Below the pieces are notes generated by a model. The model was not told where the DNA came from. It made no database searches and was given only the letters and a program-made list of their open reading frames with translations. A program made the position numbers and the translations under genes. Positions 42,932 to 52,030 of a DNA stretch of 64,000 nucleotides are shown here, piece after piece (positions within the stretch are counted from its first letter, which is position 1; the number at the start of each line of letters is the position of its first letter). This DNA comes from Oceanimonas smirnovii ATCC BAA-899 (GTDB lineage: Bacteria > Pseudomonadota > Gammaproteobacteria > Enterobacterales > Aeromonadaceae): assembly GCF_000381965.1 (NCBI RefSeq), contig NZ_KB908454.1:348324-412323 (forward strand), in the 5' to 3' direction.

Positions 42932-43318
42932 ATGAAAACCGAACAGAGCCAATACCTTAACTGGCAGGGGCTGGATAGCATCAAGCGCCAGTCACCGGAG
43001 CAGGGCTTGAAGCAAGCCGCCGAACAGTTTGAAGCGATGTTTCTGCAGATGGTACTGAAAAACATGCGTTCCGCCACCGATGCCTTACGGGATCCCGACA
43101 GCCCTTTTGCCCCAGGCCCGCAGCAGACCATGATGCGCGACTGGCACGACGGCCAGATTGCCATGAACCTGGCTTCCCGTGGGCAGACCGGGCTGCGGGA
43201 GCTGATGGTGAATCAGCTGGGGGGCCTGTTAAAGACACCGGCTGCCACGGTCGCTAATAATGGAGAGACTTCCCTTGCCGCCTTCAGCCAGCCGCTGCGG
43301 GTGGCCAAAAACGGATAA
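42932..43318 (+). CDS. flgJ: Rod-cap protein FlgJ, short form without muramidase domain
   Basis: A 128-residue protein matching only the N-terminal rod-capping domain of FlgJ (SPEQGLKQAAEQFEAMFLQMVLKNMRSATDAL and PGPQQTMMRDWHDGQIAMNLASRG). Enteric and polar FlgJ proteins are about 310 residues and carry a C-terminal glucosaminidase that opens the peptidoglycan for the rod. There is no frameshift or remnant of that domain here: flgK begins within a few bases. A separate lytic transglycosylase at 55.0 kb may supply the activity. Confidence 0.92.
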   Translation: MKTEQSQYLNWQGLDSIKRQSPEQGLKQAAEQFEAMFLQMVLKNMRSATDALRDPDSPFAPGPQQTMMRDWHDGQIAMNLASRGQTGLRELMVNQLGGLLKTPAATVANNGETSLAAFSQPLRVAKNG

Positions 43319-43330
43319 CCAGGAATGGCG

Positions 43331-44644
43331 ATGATCAATAACGGCCTGTCGGGCCTGCAGGCAGCCCAGGCGGCGCTGAATACCATGAGTCAGAACGTGG
43401 CCAACGTAAATGTGCCCGGCTATACCCGCCAGGAAGTGCAGCTGGCAGCCCGGCAAAGCGGCTTTGGTGTCATGGGTGGCAGTGGTGTACAGGTCACCGG
43501 CATGCGCCGGGTGGCGGATGAGTTTCTCACGGCTCAGTTGTGGCGGGCCGAATCTGAAGCCGGCGAGCGCCGGCAGGTCAGTGATTATCTTGGCCAGATG
43601 GAAACCGTGCTGGGCAGCGAGGACAGCAGTCTGCTGCCCGGTCTTAATCAATTCTTTGCCGCCCTTAACGGTGCTGCCGAAACGCCCCAGAGCATGGCTC
43701 CCCGCCAGCAGATTATTGCATCGGCCAAAGCCCTGACTCAGCGTTTCAATCATCTTGGCAGTCAGCTGGATGCCCAGGAGCGCCGGGTGCTGGATCAACT
43801 GGATGCGACCAACAGCCAGGCCAACAGTCTGTTAACTCAGGTGGCGGAGCTGAACCAAAAAATCAAGTCGGTGGGTGCCAGGGGCGGTAACGCCGGTATT
43901 CTTCAAGACAGCCGCGATGAAGCGTTGCGTCAGCTGGCCGGACTGGTGGATATTCGTACCGCTCAGCAGGCCGATGGCACTATTAATGTGAGTCTGGAGC
44001 AGGGCCAGCCGCTGGTGCTGGGTAGCCAGGCTGCACAAATCAGCCGGGACGATACGCGCGTATCGGTCCATTTCAGCGGTCAGGATTACCCGCTTGACGG
44101 CAGCACAGGCGGCAGCCTGGGAGGCCTGATGCTGCACCGGGAGCAGCAACTGCAGCCGGCCCGCAATGAAATGAACCGCATTGCCGAAGAATTTGCCACT
44201 CAGGTCAATCAGCAGCTGGCCAAGGGAGTGGATCTCAATGGCCAGCCCGGTGCCCCCCTGTTTGAGTTTACCGCCGGTGATGCTGCCGGCAGCCTGAAGG
44301 TGCCCGATGATCTGACGCCGGAGCAGCTGGCGCTGGCCGCGGGGGCTGGCGGCCCGGGCAATAATGATAATCTGCAAACGCTGCTGGGGCTGGAAGATGC
44401 CAGTTATGAAAGTTATCGCTCGCTGGTGGGTGATCTGGCCATTACCAGTGCCCAGTGGCAGGCCGATGCCGCTGCATCCGATAATATTCGTACCGAGGCT
44501 CAGGCCCGTCGTGACGGTGTCAGTGGTGTTAACCTGGATGAAGAAGCCATGAACATGATGAACTATGTGCAGAATTATCAGGCCAATGCCAAGGTGATTG
44601 GTACTGCCGATCAGCTGTTCAATACCCTGCTCAACATGATTTAA
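43331..44644 (+). CDS. flgK: Hook-filament junction protein FlgK (HAP1)
   Basis: A 437-residue junction protein. AGGA lies six bases before ATG 43331, a better start than ATG 43325, which it touches. The N-terminal axial motif is INNGLSGLQAAQAALNTMSQNVANVNVPGYTRQ, and the C-terminal GVNLDEEAMNMMNYVQNYQANAKVIGTADQLFNTLLNMI is diagnostic. It is shorter than enteric FlgK (about 550), as is common in lateral systems. Confidence 0.95.
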   Translation: MINNGLSGLQAAQAALNTMSQNVANVNVPGYTRQEVQLAARQSGFGVMGGSGVQVTGMRRVADEFLTAQLWRAESEAGERRQVSDYLGQMETVLGSEDSSLLPGLNQFFAALNGAAETPQSMAPRQQIIASAKALTQRFNHLGSQLDAQERRVLDQLDATNSQANSLLTQVAELNQKIKSVGARGGNAGILQDSRDEALRQLAGLVDIRTAQQADGTINVSLEQGQPLVLGSQAAQISRDDTRVSVHFSGQDYPLDGSTGGSLGGLMLHREQQLQPARNEMNRIAEEFATQVNQQLAKGVDLNGQPGAPLFEFTAGDAAGSLKVPDDLTPEQLALAAGAGGPGNNDNLQTLLGLEDASYESYRSLVGDLAITSAQWQADAAASDNIRTEAQARRDGVSGVNLDEEAMNMMNYVQNYQANAKVIGTADQLFNTLLNMI

Positions 44645-44655
44645 CGGGAGTATTC

Positions 44656-45552
44656 ATGCGCGTCAGTACAGGACAAATTCAGCGGATCATGATGCAGAGC
44701 ATGCAGCAGGGCGGTGCCGACTATGGCAAGCTGCTGCAGCAAATGGGCAGCGGTGATCGTCTTCTCAAGCCATCGGACGACCCGCTCGCTACTGTGCGGC
44801 TGCAGGGCATCGACAAGGAAATCAGTGCCATCGAGCAGTACGAAAAAAACGCTCTGCAGGTTACCAGCCGGCTGGGCCAGCAGGAAACCCAGATAGACGC
44901 CATGAAGGACATATTGCTGCGGCTGCGGGACATGACAGTTGAGGCGGGTAACGGCACTTATGGGCTGGAAGAGCGCCGGGCGCTGACTCAGGAAATGGAA
45001 TCGCTCAAAGAGAGTCTGCTGGATCTGGTGAATGCCCGTAATGAAGAAGGCCATTACCTGTTTTCCGGCTCCCGCACCGATGTGCCGGCGGTGGCAGAAA
45101 ATCCTGCCGGGGTATTCAGTTATCAGGGGGATGACTATCAGCGTCAGGTCAGCATTGCCAACGGCGTGAGCGTGTCTGCCAACGATACTGCCGAAGGGCT
45201 GATGTTTAACGGCGGCAATCTGCTGCAGGATGTACATGACTTTATTCAGCTGCTGGATACCGCTACCGGCAATATCAGCAATGATGTGGCCGATATGCTC
45301 AGCAGCATGGACAAGGGTATCGGTAATCTGACCCGCACCCTCACCGATATTGGCGGGCGTATCAATGGTCTGGAGCAGGTAGTGGCTACCCATGGCGAAA
45401 TGAAGGTGTTTGGCCAGGGTCTGCATAATGAGCTGTCGGCACTGGACTATGGCGAAGCGGCAATGAATATGCAGCAGATGCTGCTGGCGCTGCAAAGCAG
45501 CCAGCAGGCCTTTGTTAATGTGAACAAGCTGTCGCTGTTTAACGCCCTGTAA
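44656..45552 (+). CDS. flgL: Hook-filament junction protein FlgL (HAP3)
   Basis: A 298-residue protein with the flagellin-like N-terminus (MRVSTGQIQRIMMQSMQQGGADYGKLLQQMGSGDRLLKPSDDP) and the GSRTDVPAVAENPAGVFSYQGDDY segment. The C-terminus reads NMQQMLLALQSSQQAFVNVNKLSLFNAL. It links the hook to the filament and uses FlgN as chaperone. Confidence 0.95.
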   Translation: MRVSTGQIQRIMMQSMQQGGADYGKLLQQMGSGDRLLKPSDDPLATVRLQGIDKEISAIEQYEKNALQVTSRLGQQETQIDAMKDILLRLRDMTVEAGNGTYGLEERRALTQEMESLKESLLDLVNARNEEGHYLFSGSRTDVPAVAENPAGVFSYQGDDYQRQVSIANGVSVSANDTAEGLMFNGGNLLQDVHDFIQLLDTATGNISNDVADMLSSMDKGIGNLTRTLTDIGGRINGLEQVVATHGEMKVFGQGLHNELSALDYGEAAMNMQQMLLALQSSQQAFVNVNKLSLFNAL

Positions 45553-45566
45553 GGATAAATAACATT

Positions 45567-46565
45567 ATGCACGTTGCCAGCACACGTCCGGGCGCGGTCA
45601 ACAGCTCGCTGGAGCCGGCCGGAAATATTGCTGCCGCTCCCGGTCCTGCCGACAAAAAAAATGGTGATAAGACGCTTATCACCGGCCGGACCGGACTGTC
45701 TGCACCGGGGCGTTTTCAGCAGTGGGGCAAGCTCAGTCAGGCTCAGTCCGGCGTGGCCCGGCTGCAGGCAGCGGAGCAGTCGCTGAATCAGGCCTGGCAG
45801 CAGTTGCGTGCTCTGGCCCAGCGGCTGCAGGCATCGGGTATGAATGCTGAGCAGCAGCAGCAATGGGGTGAGCAGCTGAGCCGGCTCAGTGAACAGCTGC
45901 AGCAGCAAGGCAGGCTGGATGCACGGCTGCAGCCCAAGGCGCTGGAAGGTAACGCCGCGCGCCATCGGTTTCAGCTCGACAAGGTTGATCTGCTGAGCGT
46001 AAAAGGCAGCCGCGAGCGTATTACCCTGTTGCTGGCCGGCCAGCAGCAGGCCATGGGTATTACCATTCACCCGGGGCAGCGCCCGGCGGATACCCTTGCC
46101 CAGCTGAACCGTCACCTGAAACCTGTTGGTATTACTGCTGCTGCGGCGCAGGGCAAAGTGCAGCTGGAAGCCAGCGACCGGGCCGAGGCCATATTGCGTC
46201 AGCCTATTTTAATGCAGGGGGAAGGCGTGCGGGTGCCGGCGGGTGAGCCGGTGCTGATCAAACCCACTCCCGAGCCCGATGCGCTGGCACCGTTGCTGCA
46301 GGCAGCCCGCAAGGGCGAGCTGGCCAGTGAGCGGGAACACCTGCAGCGGGTAATGAGCCGCATTCATGACTACAGCGCCCGGCTGCAGGAGCAGCGTCGT
46401 TTTATTTTGCAGCAAATGGCCGACGAATGGCCCGCAGTGCCGGCTCCGGCCAGCAAGGTTCCACTCGAACGCAGCGCCAGCCCTTTTGAGCAGCTGGTGT
46501 CGGCGCTGGTGGCCCAGGCCAATGTGACCCGCCACAATGCGGTGGCACTATTACGCAAGGAATAA
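45567..46565 (+). CDS. lafW: LafW-like flagellar protein of unknown role
   Basis: A 332-residue protein between flgL and the flagellin genes, where Vibrio and Aeromonas laf clusters carry lafW, described as a putative hook-associated protein. The N-terminal half is Gln-rich and helical (about 55-120: SQAQSGVARLQAAEQSLNQAWQQLRAL). The middle has alternating beta-like segments, and the C-terminal part is helical again (about 285-332). There is no signal peptide and no flagellin signature. Identification is mainly by position, and the function is not known. Confidence 0.55.
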   Translation: MHVASTRPGAVNSSLEPAGNIAAAPGPADKKNGDKTLITGRTGLSAPGRFQQWGKLSQAQSGVARLQAAEQSLNQAWQQLRALAQRLQASGMNAEQQQQWGEQLSRLSEQLQQQGRLDARLQPKALEGNAARHRFQLDKVDLLSVKGSRERITLLLAGQQQAMGITIHPGQRPADTLAQLNRHLKPVGITAAAAQGKVQLEASDRAEAILRQPILMQGEGVRVPAGEPVLIKPTPEPDALAPLLQAARKGELASEREHLQRVMSRIHDYSARLQEQRRFILQQMADEWPAVPAPASKVPLERSASPFEQLVSALVAQANVTRHNAVALLRKE

Positions 46566-46600
46566 GTTGCGCAAGGAATAAAAATTTTTACCTTTTCTTT

Positions 46601-46627
46601 TAAGTTGTCCAAATCAGCCGCCGTTTT
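46601..46627 (+). promoter_or_regulatory. Sigma-28 promoter of first flagellin gene
   Basis: TAAGTTGT at 46601 and GCCGTTTT at 46620 are 19 bases apart from start to start, the spacing of FliA promoters (TAAAGTTT-N11-GCCGATAA). It lies 46 bases before the flagellin ATG. The -10 is GCCGTTTT, shared with the next flagellin gene. Confidence 0.8.
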
Positions 46628-46673
46628 AATTGAGTGAACCAAGCACCTCATGCTTTTTTACAAGGAAACGATT

Positions 46674-47531
46674 ATGGGCCTGTCCATTCATACCAATTAC
46701 ACCTCTCTGGTTACCCAGAACACCCTGAACAGCACCAACAAGATGCTGGGCACCGCCATGGAGCGCCTGGGCACCGGTTTTCGTATTAACTCCGCCGCCG
46801 ACGACGCCGCCGGCCTGCAAATTGCCGTGCGCCTGCAGGCCCAGACCAACGGTCAGGGTGTGGCCATGCGTAACTCCCAGGATGCCATCTCCATGATGCA
46901 GACTGCAGAAAGTGCGTTTGATGAAATGACCAACATCGCTCAGCGCATGAAGGATCTGGCCACTCAGGGTGCTAACGGCACCAACTCTGCTGCGGAAAAC
47001 ACTGCGCTGAACACGGAATATCAGCAGTTGGGTGAAGAACTGGCCAATATTATGGCCAACACCAGCTACGGCGCTGGTACCAATCTGTTTGCTGCTGCTG
47101 GTAAGTTTGAAGCAGCGGGCGGTGTTAAATTTCAGATTGGCGCTGGAACGACAGAAACCCTGACCGTTGATGTCAGCACCGAAGTGAAGGCGCTTAACAC
47201 TGATATCGGAGCAGCCGGTGCTGTCACTCTGGGCGATCTGACCAATCAGGCTAATTCGACTACTGCGATTACTGACATGAACACCTTGCTGGATTCGGTC
47301 AGTGCAGTGCGTGGTAAGCTGGGTGCCAATATCAACCGTCTGGAGCATACCATTACCAACCTGGGCAATATGCGCGAGAATGGTGAAGCTGCCAAGGGCC
47401 GTATTATGGATGCCGACTTCGCCTCCGAAGCGTCCAATATGTCCAAAAACCAGATGCTGATGCAGTCCGGCATGTCGGTGCTGAGCAATGCCAACCAGAT
47501 GAGCGGTCTGGTGATGTCGCTGCTGCGTTAA
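46674..47531 (+). CDS. lafA1: Lateral flagellin 1
   Basis: A 285-residue filament protein. ATG 46674 ([12 protein letters not shown]) has AAGGAAAC four bases upstream; an ATG at 46650 is not used. The conserved N-terminal (about 1-140) and C-terminal (about 215-285, ending [12 protein letters not shown]) coiled-coil domains assemble the filament core. The exposed middle is short, as in small lateral flagellins. It is followed by a terminator and a second flagellin gene with nearly identical ends. Confidence 0.95.
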   Translation: MGLSIHTNYTSLVTQNTLNSTNKMLGTAMERLGTGFRINSAADDAAGLQIAVRLQAQTNGQGVAMRNSQDAISMMQTAESAFDEMTNIAQRMKDLATQGANGTNSAAENTALNTEYQQLGEELANIMANTSYGAGTNLFAAAGKFEAAGGVKFQIGAGTTETLTVDVSTEVKALNTDIGAAGAVTLGDLTNQANSTTAITDMNTLLDSVSAVRGKLGANINRLEHTITNLGNMRENGEAAKGRIMDADFASEASNMSKNQMLMQSGMSVLSNANQMSGLVMSLLR

Positions 47532-47551
47532 GCTAAGTTTGCTGTATTCAA

Positions 47552-47576
47552 GGCTCCTGTTACCGGAGCCTTTTTT
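47552..47576 (+). terminator. Terminator after first flagellin
   Basis: GGCTCC / GGAGCC stem with a 7-nt loop, followed by six T, 20 bases after the stop. It isolates the two flagellin genes as single-gene units. Confidence 0.9.
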
Positions 47577-47590
47577 ATTGGTGTTTTTAT

Positions 47591-47618
47591 TAAAGTCCCG
47601 CCCTGGCCCGGCCGTTTT
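47591..47618 (+). promoter_or_regulatory. Sigma-28 promoter of second flagellin gene
   Basis: TAAAGTCC starts at 47591 and GCCGTTTT at 47611. Reading the box as AAAG gives the same 19-base step found for the other three sites. It lies 44 bases before the ATG. Confidence 0.75.
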
Positions 47619-47662
47619 GTCATTATGAATCACCCATTCATGCTTTTTACAAGGAAACGATT

Positions 47663-48523
47663 ATGGGATTGTCCATTCATACCAACTACACCTCGCTGGT
47701 AACGCAGAATACGCTGAACAGCACCAACAAGATGCTGGGCACTGCCATGGAGCGTCTGGGTACCGGTTTTCGCATTAACTCCGCCGCCGACGACGCCGCC
47801 GGCCTGCAGATTGCCGTGCGCCTGCAGGCCCAGACCAACGGCCAGGGTGTTGCCATGCGTAATGCCCAGGATGCCATCTCCATGATGCAGACCGCCGAAG
47901 GTGCCTTTGATGAGATAACCAATATTACTCAGCGCATGAAGGACCTGGCCACTCAGGGTGCCAACGGCACCAATTCTGATGCCGAGCTGAAAGCCATGAA
48001 TACTGAGTTTCTTCAGCTGGGCAAGGAAATTGCCAACATTATGGGTAACACCAGCTATGGTGCCGGCACTAATTTGCTGACAGATGGCGGCAAATTTGGT
48101 GCAGCTGCAGTGTCATTTCAGATTGGTGCCAGCACCAGTGAGACCTTAAGTGTGGATATCAGCGCAGCCGTACAGGACATCAATGCTAAATCTGCAATTA
48201 CTGCAGGTCCTCCCGAGACTACCGCATTAGGTAATCTGGAAGCGGATGCATCCGCCGCGATTGATACGCTGAACACCTTTCTGGGGGCTGTAAGTGGAGT
48301 TCGCGGTCAGCTGGGTGCCAATATCAACCGCCTGGAGCACACCATCACCAACCTGGGCAATATGCGCGAGAATGGTGAAGCTGCCAAGGGCCGTATTATG
48401 GACGCCGACTTCGCGTCTGAAGCCTCCAACATGTCCAAAAACCAGATGCTGATGCAGTCCGGCATGTCGGTGCTGAGCAACGCCAACCAGATGAGCGGTC
48501 TGGTGATGTCGCTGCTGCGTTAA
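47663..48523 (+). CDS. lafA2: Lateral flagellin 2
   Basis: A 286-residue flagellin, nearly identical to the first at both ends (first 100 or so and last 60 residues) but different over the central exposed region (about 105-215). AAGGAAAC precedes the ATG. It has its own sigma-28-type promoter and terminator, so dosage or filament composition could be set by differential expression. Confidence 0.95.
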   Translation: MGLSIHTNYTSLVTQNTLNSTNKMLGTAMERLGTGFRINSAADDAAGLQIAVRLQAQTNGQGVAMRNAQDAISMMQTAEGAFDEITNITQRMKDLATQGANGTNSDAELKAMNTEFLQLGKEIANIMGNTSYGAGTNLLTDGGKFGAAAVSFQIGASTSETLSVDISAAVQDINAKSAITAGPPETTALGNLEADASAAIDTLNTFLGAVSGVRGQLGANINRLEHTITNLGNMRENGEAAKGRIMDADFASEASNMSKNQMLMQSGMSVLSNANQMSGLVMSLLR

Positions 48524-48578
48524 TAACCAATAGCTTGTTTGAGGGGCCTGTCCCCGGATTGTGTTCTTTGCTTTTTTT

Positions 48579-48604
48579 AACGGCTCTTTATGAGCCGTTT
48601 TTTT
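48579..48604 (+). terminator. Terminator after second flagellin
   Basis: AACGGCTC / GAGCCGTT is an 8-bp stem with a 5-nt loop followed by TTTTT, 55 bases after the stop. Confidence 0.9.
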
Positions 48605-48627
48605 ATTTTATAAATCTGTTTCCTGTT

Positions 48628-48654
48628 TAAGTCTGTCGCGGTAAGTGCCGTTGT
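48628..48654 (+). promoter_or_regulatory. Sigma-28 promoter of fliD operon
   Basis: TAAGTCTG at 48628 and GCCGTTGT at 48647 have the 19-base spacing of the flagellin promoter. It lies 47 bases before fliD and would serve the late genes through motB, including lafS itself. Confidence 0.78.
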
Positions 48655-48700
48655 TTGAATAAATAAATATGCCTGTTTTTAAGACGCTGCGGAGGTGGCA

Positions 48701-50035
48701 ATGTTTGGAATGAATGGAATGGATCCCTCTTCTATGGCGCAGATGCTGACATCGGCAGACAGAGCGCCCCTGGAAGGTCTGCTGAGAACCCAGCATAACC
48801 AGCTGAGTGCCGAAAAAGAGGCTTACAGCCAGATCAAGAACAAACTGCAGGCACTGCAGGACGCCATCAAGGGGCTGAATGAAAACGGTGGCCTGAGCAG
48901 TCAGTCTGCCACGTTCAGCAGTGAAGGCTATGCCACTGCCACGGTAAAGGCCGGCGCGGCCAATGCCGATTATCAGCTCTATGTCAAACAGTTGGCCAAG
49001 GCAGATCAGTATTCTCTTGCGCTTGATGAGAGCTGGACCGTGCCCACGCAGGGCACTCTGGATATTACGGTGGATGGCCAGACCCTGAGTCTGGATCTGT
49101 CGACCCTTGACTCGGCCAGCGGACTGACCGGTCTGCGTGATGCCATTAACAAGGCAGCCGACAATAATGGCGTGCAGGCTTCTCTGGTGCGTTCCGGTGG
49201 TCAGACTCACCTTATGCTGACCGGCAGCAAAACCGGTGCCAGCCAGGCCATGACCATCAATCTGAGCGGCGGCAACGGCGAGGCCGGCTTTACCCAGCTG
49301 CAAACGGCCATTACCAATAAAACCCAGCTGGCCTCGGCACAGGATGCCGTCATAGAGCTGGGCGGTGCCGGCGGCCTGCAGCTTGCCAGCAGCACCAACA
49401 ACTTTGACGGCCAGATAGACGGTCTCAACCTGACCGTCAGCAAGGCCCATGCTCAGGATGAATTCGGTAACTATACCGATGCGCCGCTTTCGCTCAGCGT
49501 GTCTACCGACCAGACCGCCATTGAGGAGTCGCTCAAGGGAATCGTGGATGCCTACAACAGCCTGGTGGGAGAAGTGCAAAAGCATACTCAAAGCAAGGAA
49601 GGCAGTAAGGCAGTACTGGCCGGCGACAGCATGGCCCGGGGGTTGCTGGGCAGGCTGCGCGGTACTCTTTCTAACCCGCCTGCCGGTGTCAGTCTGGCGG
49701 AGCTGGGCATCAAAACAGACCGCTACGGCAAGCTGTCACTCGACACTGCCGCCATGGCCAGGTTGCAGCAAAATAAACCCGGTGCGCTGGAACAGGCTTT
49801 TACCGGTGAAAATGGTCTGCTCACCCGGCTGGAAGCCGATGTTAAGCCCTATCTGGATCGCAACGGGACTCTGGTGCAGCGCGACCGCAGCCTGCAGAGC
49901 GGACTGGATCGCATTACCGACCGTCAGGAAGCACTGGATAATCGTATGAACAAGGTTTATCAGCGCTATCTGGGGCAGTTTACCCGTATGCAAACATTGG
50001 CACAGCAAATGCAACAGACCATGACCATGTTTTAA
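48701..50035 (+). CDS. fliD: Filament cap protein FliD (lateral)
   Basis: A 444-residue HAP2 cap protein (lafB in laf nomenclature) that helps flagellin fold at the tip. GGAGG is five bases before ATG 48701; the GTG at 48695 overlaps it. The N-terminal part has DPSSMAQMLTSADRAPLEGLLRTQHNQLSAEKEAYSQIKNKLQAL, and the C-terminal part has QSGLDRITDRQEALDNRMNKVYQRYLGQFTRMQTLAQQMQQT. Both are helical FliD ends. Confidence 0.93.
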   Translation: MFGMNGMDPSSMAQMLTSADRAPLEGLLRTQHNQLSAEKEAYSQIKNKLQALQDAIKGLNENGGLSSQSATFSSEGYATATVKAGAANADYQLYVKQLAKADQYSLALDESWTVPTQGTLDITVDGQTLSLDLSTLDSASGLTGLRDAINKAADNNGVQASLVRSGGQTHLMLTGSKTGASQAMTINLSGGNGEAGFTQLQTAITNKTQLASAQDAVIELGGAGGLQLASSTNNFDGQIDGLNLTVSKAHAQDEFGNYTDAPLSLSVSTDQTAIEESLKGIVDAYNSLVGEVQKHTQSKEGSKAVLAGDSMARGLLGRLRGTLSNPPAGVSLAELGIKTDRYGKLSLDTAAMARLQQNKPGALEQAFTGENGLLTRLEADVKPYLDRNGTLVQRDRSLQSGLDRITDRQEALDNRMNKVYQRYLGQFTRMQTLAQQMQQTMTMF

Positions 50036-50053
50036 TAACGCCAGGAGCTGACC

Positions 50054-50449
50054 ATGTTTGATGCCGATTCCGGCCTTGATATTTACCAGCATACCCACAC
50101 CGATGCCCGGGCTGCTCAGGCCTCGCCCCGTGAGCTGGTGCTGATGCTGATGGACGGACTGATGGATGAAGTTGCCCGCGCCGAAGGCCATATTGTTGCC
50201 GGCCGCATGGAGCAAAAAGGTAAATCCATTGCCAAAGCCATTGATATTATTGGAGGTTTGGATAGTTCACTGGATATGGAGAACGGCGGCGAGCTGGCCT
50301 TTAATCTGCATGCGCTCTATGACTTCTGTGGCCGGCAGCTGTTCAGCGCCAGTGTGCATAATGATGCATCTCTGCTGGCACCGGTGAACAAGGTACTGGC
50401 CGATCTGCGGGACGGCTGGCAGGGCATGGGTAACGGAGTACCGGCATGA
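50054..50449 (+). CDS. fliS: Flagellin export chaperone FliS (lateral)
   Basis: A 131-residue helical chaperone (lafC) that holds flagellin monomers in the cytoplasm. It has YQHTHTDARAAQASPRELVLMLMDGLMDEVARAEGH and KAIDIIGGLDSSLDMENGGELAFNLHALYDFCGRQLF, typical of FliS. Overlaps the next gene by four bases. Confidence 0.93.
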   Translation: MFDADSGLDIYQHTHTDARAAQASPRELVLMLMDGLMDEVARAEGHIVAGRMEQKGKSIAKAIDIIGGLDSSLDMENGGELAFNLHALYDFCGRQLFSASVHNDASLLAPVNKVLADLRDGWQGMGNGVPA

Positions 50450-50847
50450 CCAGGCAGCAGGACCCTTCTGTGCCGGCAGCGGAAGCCGCCATTCCTTCCG
50501 CTGCTGCCTTCAAGCCTCATGAACGGTCTGACATTGCGCCTATTTTCGCGCGTCTGCTGATATTGCAGCAACGCACCGAGCAGGCGGTAAAGGCGGGGCA
50601 ATGGGGCTGGCTGAGCGAGCTTGATGGCCAGTTGAGCCTGGTGCTGAGTGATCTCAGGCCCTATCGCGCACAGCTGACCGAGCAGCAAAAAATGCTGCTG
50701 AACCGCTTTGCTGCTCAATATCGTGAACATTTCCGGCTGGTCAGTGAGCAGGCCGGCCTGCTTGAGCAGCAGCTGGGCCAGCTGCGTCAGCAGCATCAGG
50801 GCTCTCTGGCCTATGACTGGATAAGCCAGCTGGAGGAGCAGGCGTGA
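50446..50847 (+). CDS. lafD: FliT-like flagellar protein
   Basis: A 133-residue helical protein in the fliT position (lafD or lafX in other laf clusters). FliT is a chaperone for the cap protein FliD. Similarity is too low for certainty by eye; assignment is by position, size and helical, Gln-rich composition. Confidence 0.6.
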   Translation: MTRQQDPSVPAAEAAIPSAAAFKPHERSDIAPIFARLLILQQRTEQAVKAGQWGWLSELDGQLSLVLSDLRPYRAQLTEQQKMLLNRFAAQYREHFRLVSEQAGLLEQQLGQLRQQHQGSLAYDWISQLEEQA

Positions 50848-52013
50848 TGTCACTGCCGGTCTCTTTGCCGGGCCGAACAGTGAGCACTGTGGTTGGCTTT
50901 GAGCAAAACATCAAAGCAGAGCCGGGCTTTTCTGCTGAAGAAATGCCGGGCTTTGCCGGGTATTTGCCTGACGCCGGGCTGCTGCCAGCTGACACCAGGC
51001 CTGGCTTGGTCAATATCTTGCCGGCCGGACATGAAGGCGAGCCGTCAGCCGAACAAGTAACTGAACCATCAGCCGAGCAACCAGCACAACAGCCGGCTGA
51101 ACAGCCCGATGAGCAAACAGCCGGCTTTGGGCAGTTAGTGGGTGAGTCTCTGCCGGTGCAAGATCATTCCGTAGCGGCCCCCAATGCTGATCTGCCAGAG
51201 TACAGGCAAGCCGGCGATACGCCCGAGCTGACACCGTTCGAAACGGCGCAGTATAGCCCCCTGATAACCACGGATGATGCCGGCGCGTCATCAGAAAAAG
51301 TACCGGTGCAGCTGTGGCGGCTGCAGCAACAGTCGTTGCAACCGGCAGCCCAATATGCCCCCGGGCCGGTACAACCAGCAGTCCAGTATGTACCCGGGCC
51401 GGAGCAATCGGCGTTAAACAAAGCGGCCGTCTCTTTTAATAACGGATTGGTGCTGCAACGTCTGAACGGAGCTGATGCACTGCCGCCGGCTTCATCTCCT
51501 GCTGCCTCATTAATACCCACTCCCGGCACCGATGGTCATCCGCCGGCCCTTCCTTTTTCGGCAACGAGAGCGCCTGCTGCTGTTCACGAGTGGGCTCCGC
51601 TGCAGGTGCCGGCAGACAAGGCGATGCTGGGCCAGCAGTTGCTGCACACTCTGAAAGACAAGGTAGAGCTGCAGCTGAATCAGCAGGTACAGCAAGCACG
51701 GATCAAGCTGGATCCGCCGGAAATGGGGCGCATGGAGCTGACGGTAAGGCTGGAAGGCGACAGGCTGCAGATACAGATTAATGCCAGCCATGCCGGCATT
51801 CGTGATGCCATTACGGCTCAGGCTGATCGTTTGCGTCAGGATTTGCTGAGCCAGCATGGTGGCGGTGTGGAGGTGAATGTGGGTCAGCAGGGCAAGCATT
51901 CATCTGCGCCGCACGTCATGAATGATGAAACACACATTGGCATGGCCGGTGAACATGATGATGACGCCGCGTTACGCCCCGAAGGGCAGGGCTGGTTTAA
52001 CGCTCTGGTTTAA
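50847..52013 (+). CDS. fliK: Hook-length control protein FliK (lateral)
   Basis: A 388-residue protein (lafE). The N-terminal 240 residues are low-complexity and Pro/Ala/Glu/Gln-rich, with repeats such as PAQQPAEQPDEQ and two near copies of QYVPGPEQ, a disordered molecular ruler. The C-terminal domain (about 250-345) has the Flg_hook pattern (LQLNQQVQQARIKLDPPEMGRMELTVRLEGDRLQIQINASHAGIRDAI). ATG 50847 overlaps the upstream stop. Confidence 0.88.
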   Translation: MSLPVSLPGRTVSTVVGFEQNIKAEPGFSAEEMPGFAGYLPDAGLLPADTRPGLVNILPAGHEGEPSAEQVTEPSAEQPAQQPAEQPDEQTAGFGQLVGESLPVQDHSVAAPNADLPEYRQAGDTPELTPFETAQYSPLITTDDAGASSEKVPVQLWRLQQQSLQPAAQYAPGPVQPAVQYVPGPEQSALNKAAVSFNNGLVLQRLNGADALPPASSPAASLIPTPGTDGHPPALPFSATRAPAAVHEWAPLQVPADKAMLGQQLLHTLKDKVELQLNQQVQQARIKLDPPEMGRMELTVRLEGDRLQIQINASHAGIRDAITAQADRLRQDLLSQHGGGVEVNVGQQGKHSSAPHVMNDETHIGMAGEHDDDAALRPEGQGWFNALV

Positions 52014-52030
52014 CTAAAGGAAACAAGCAA

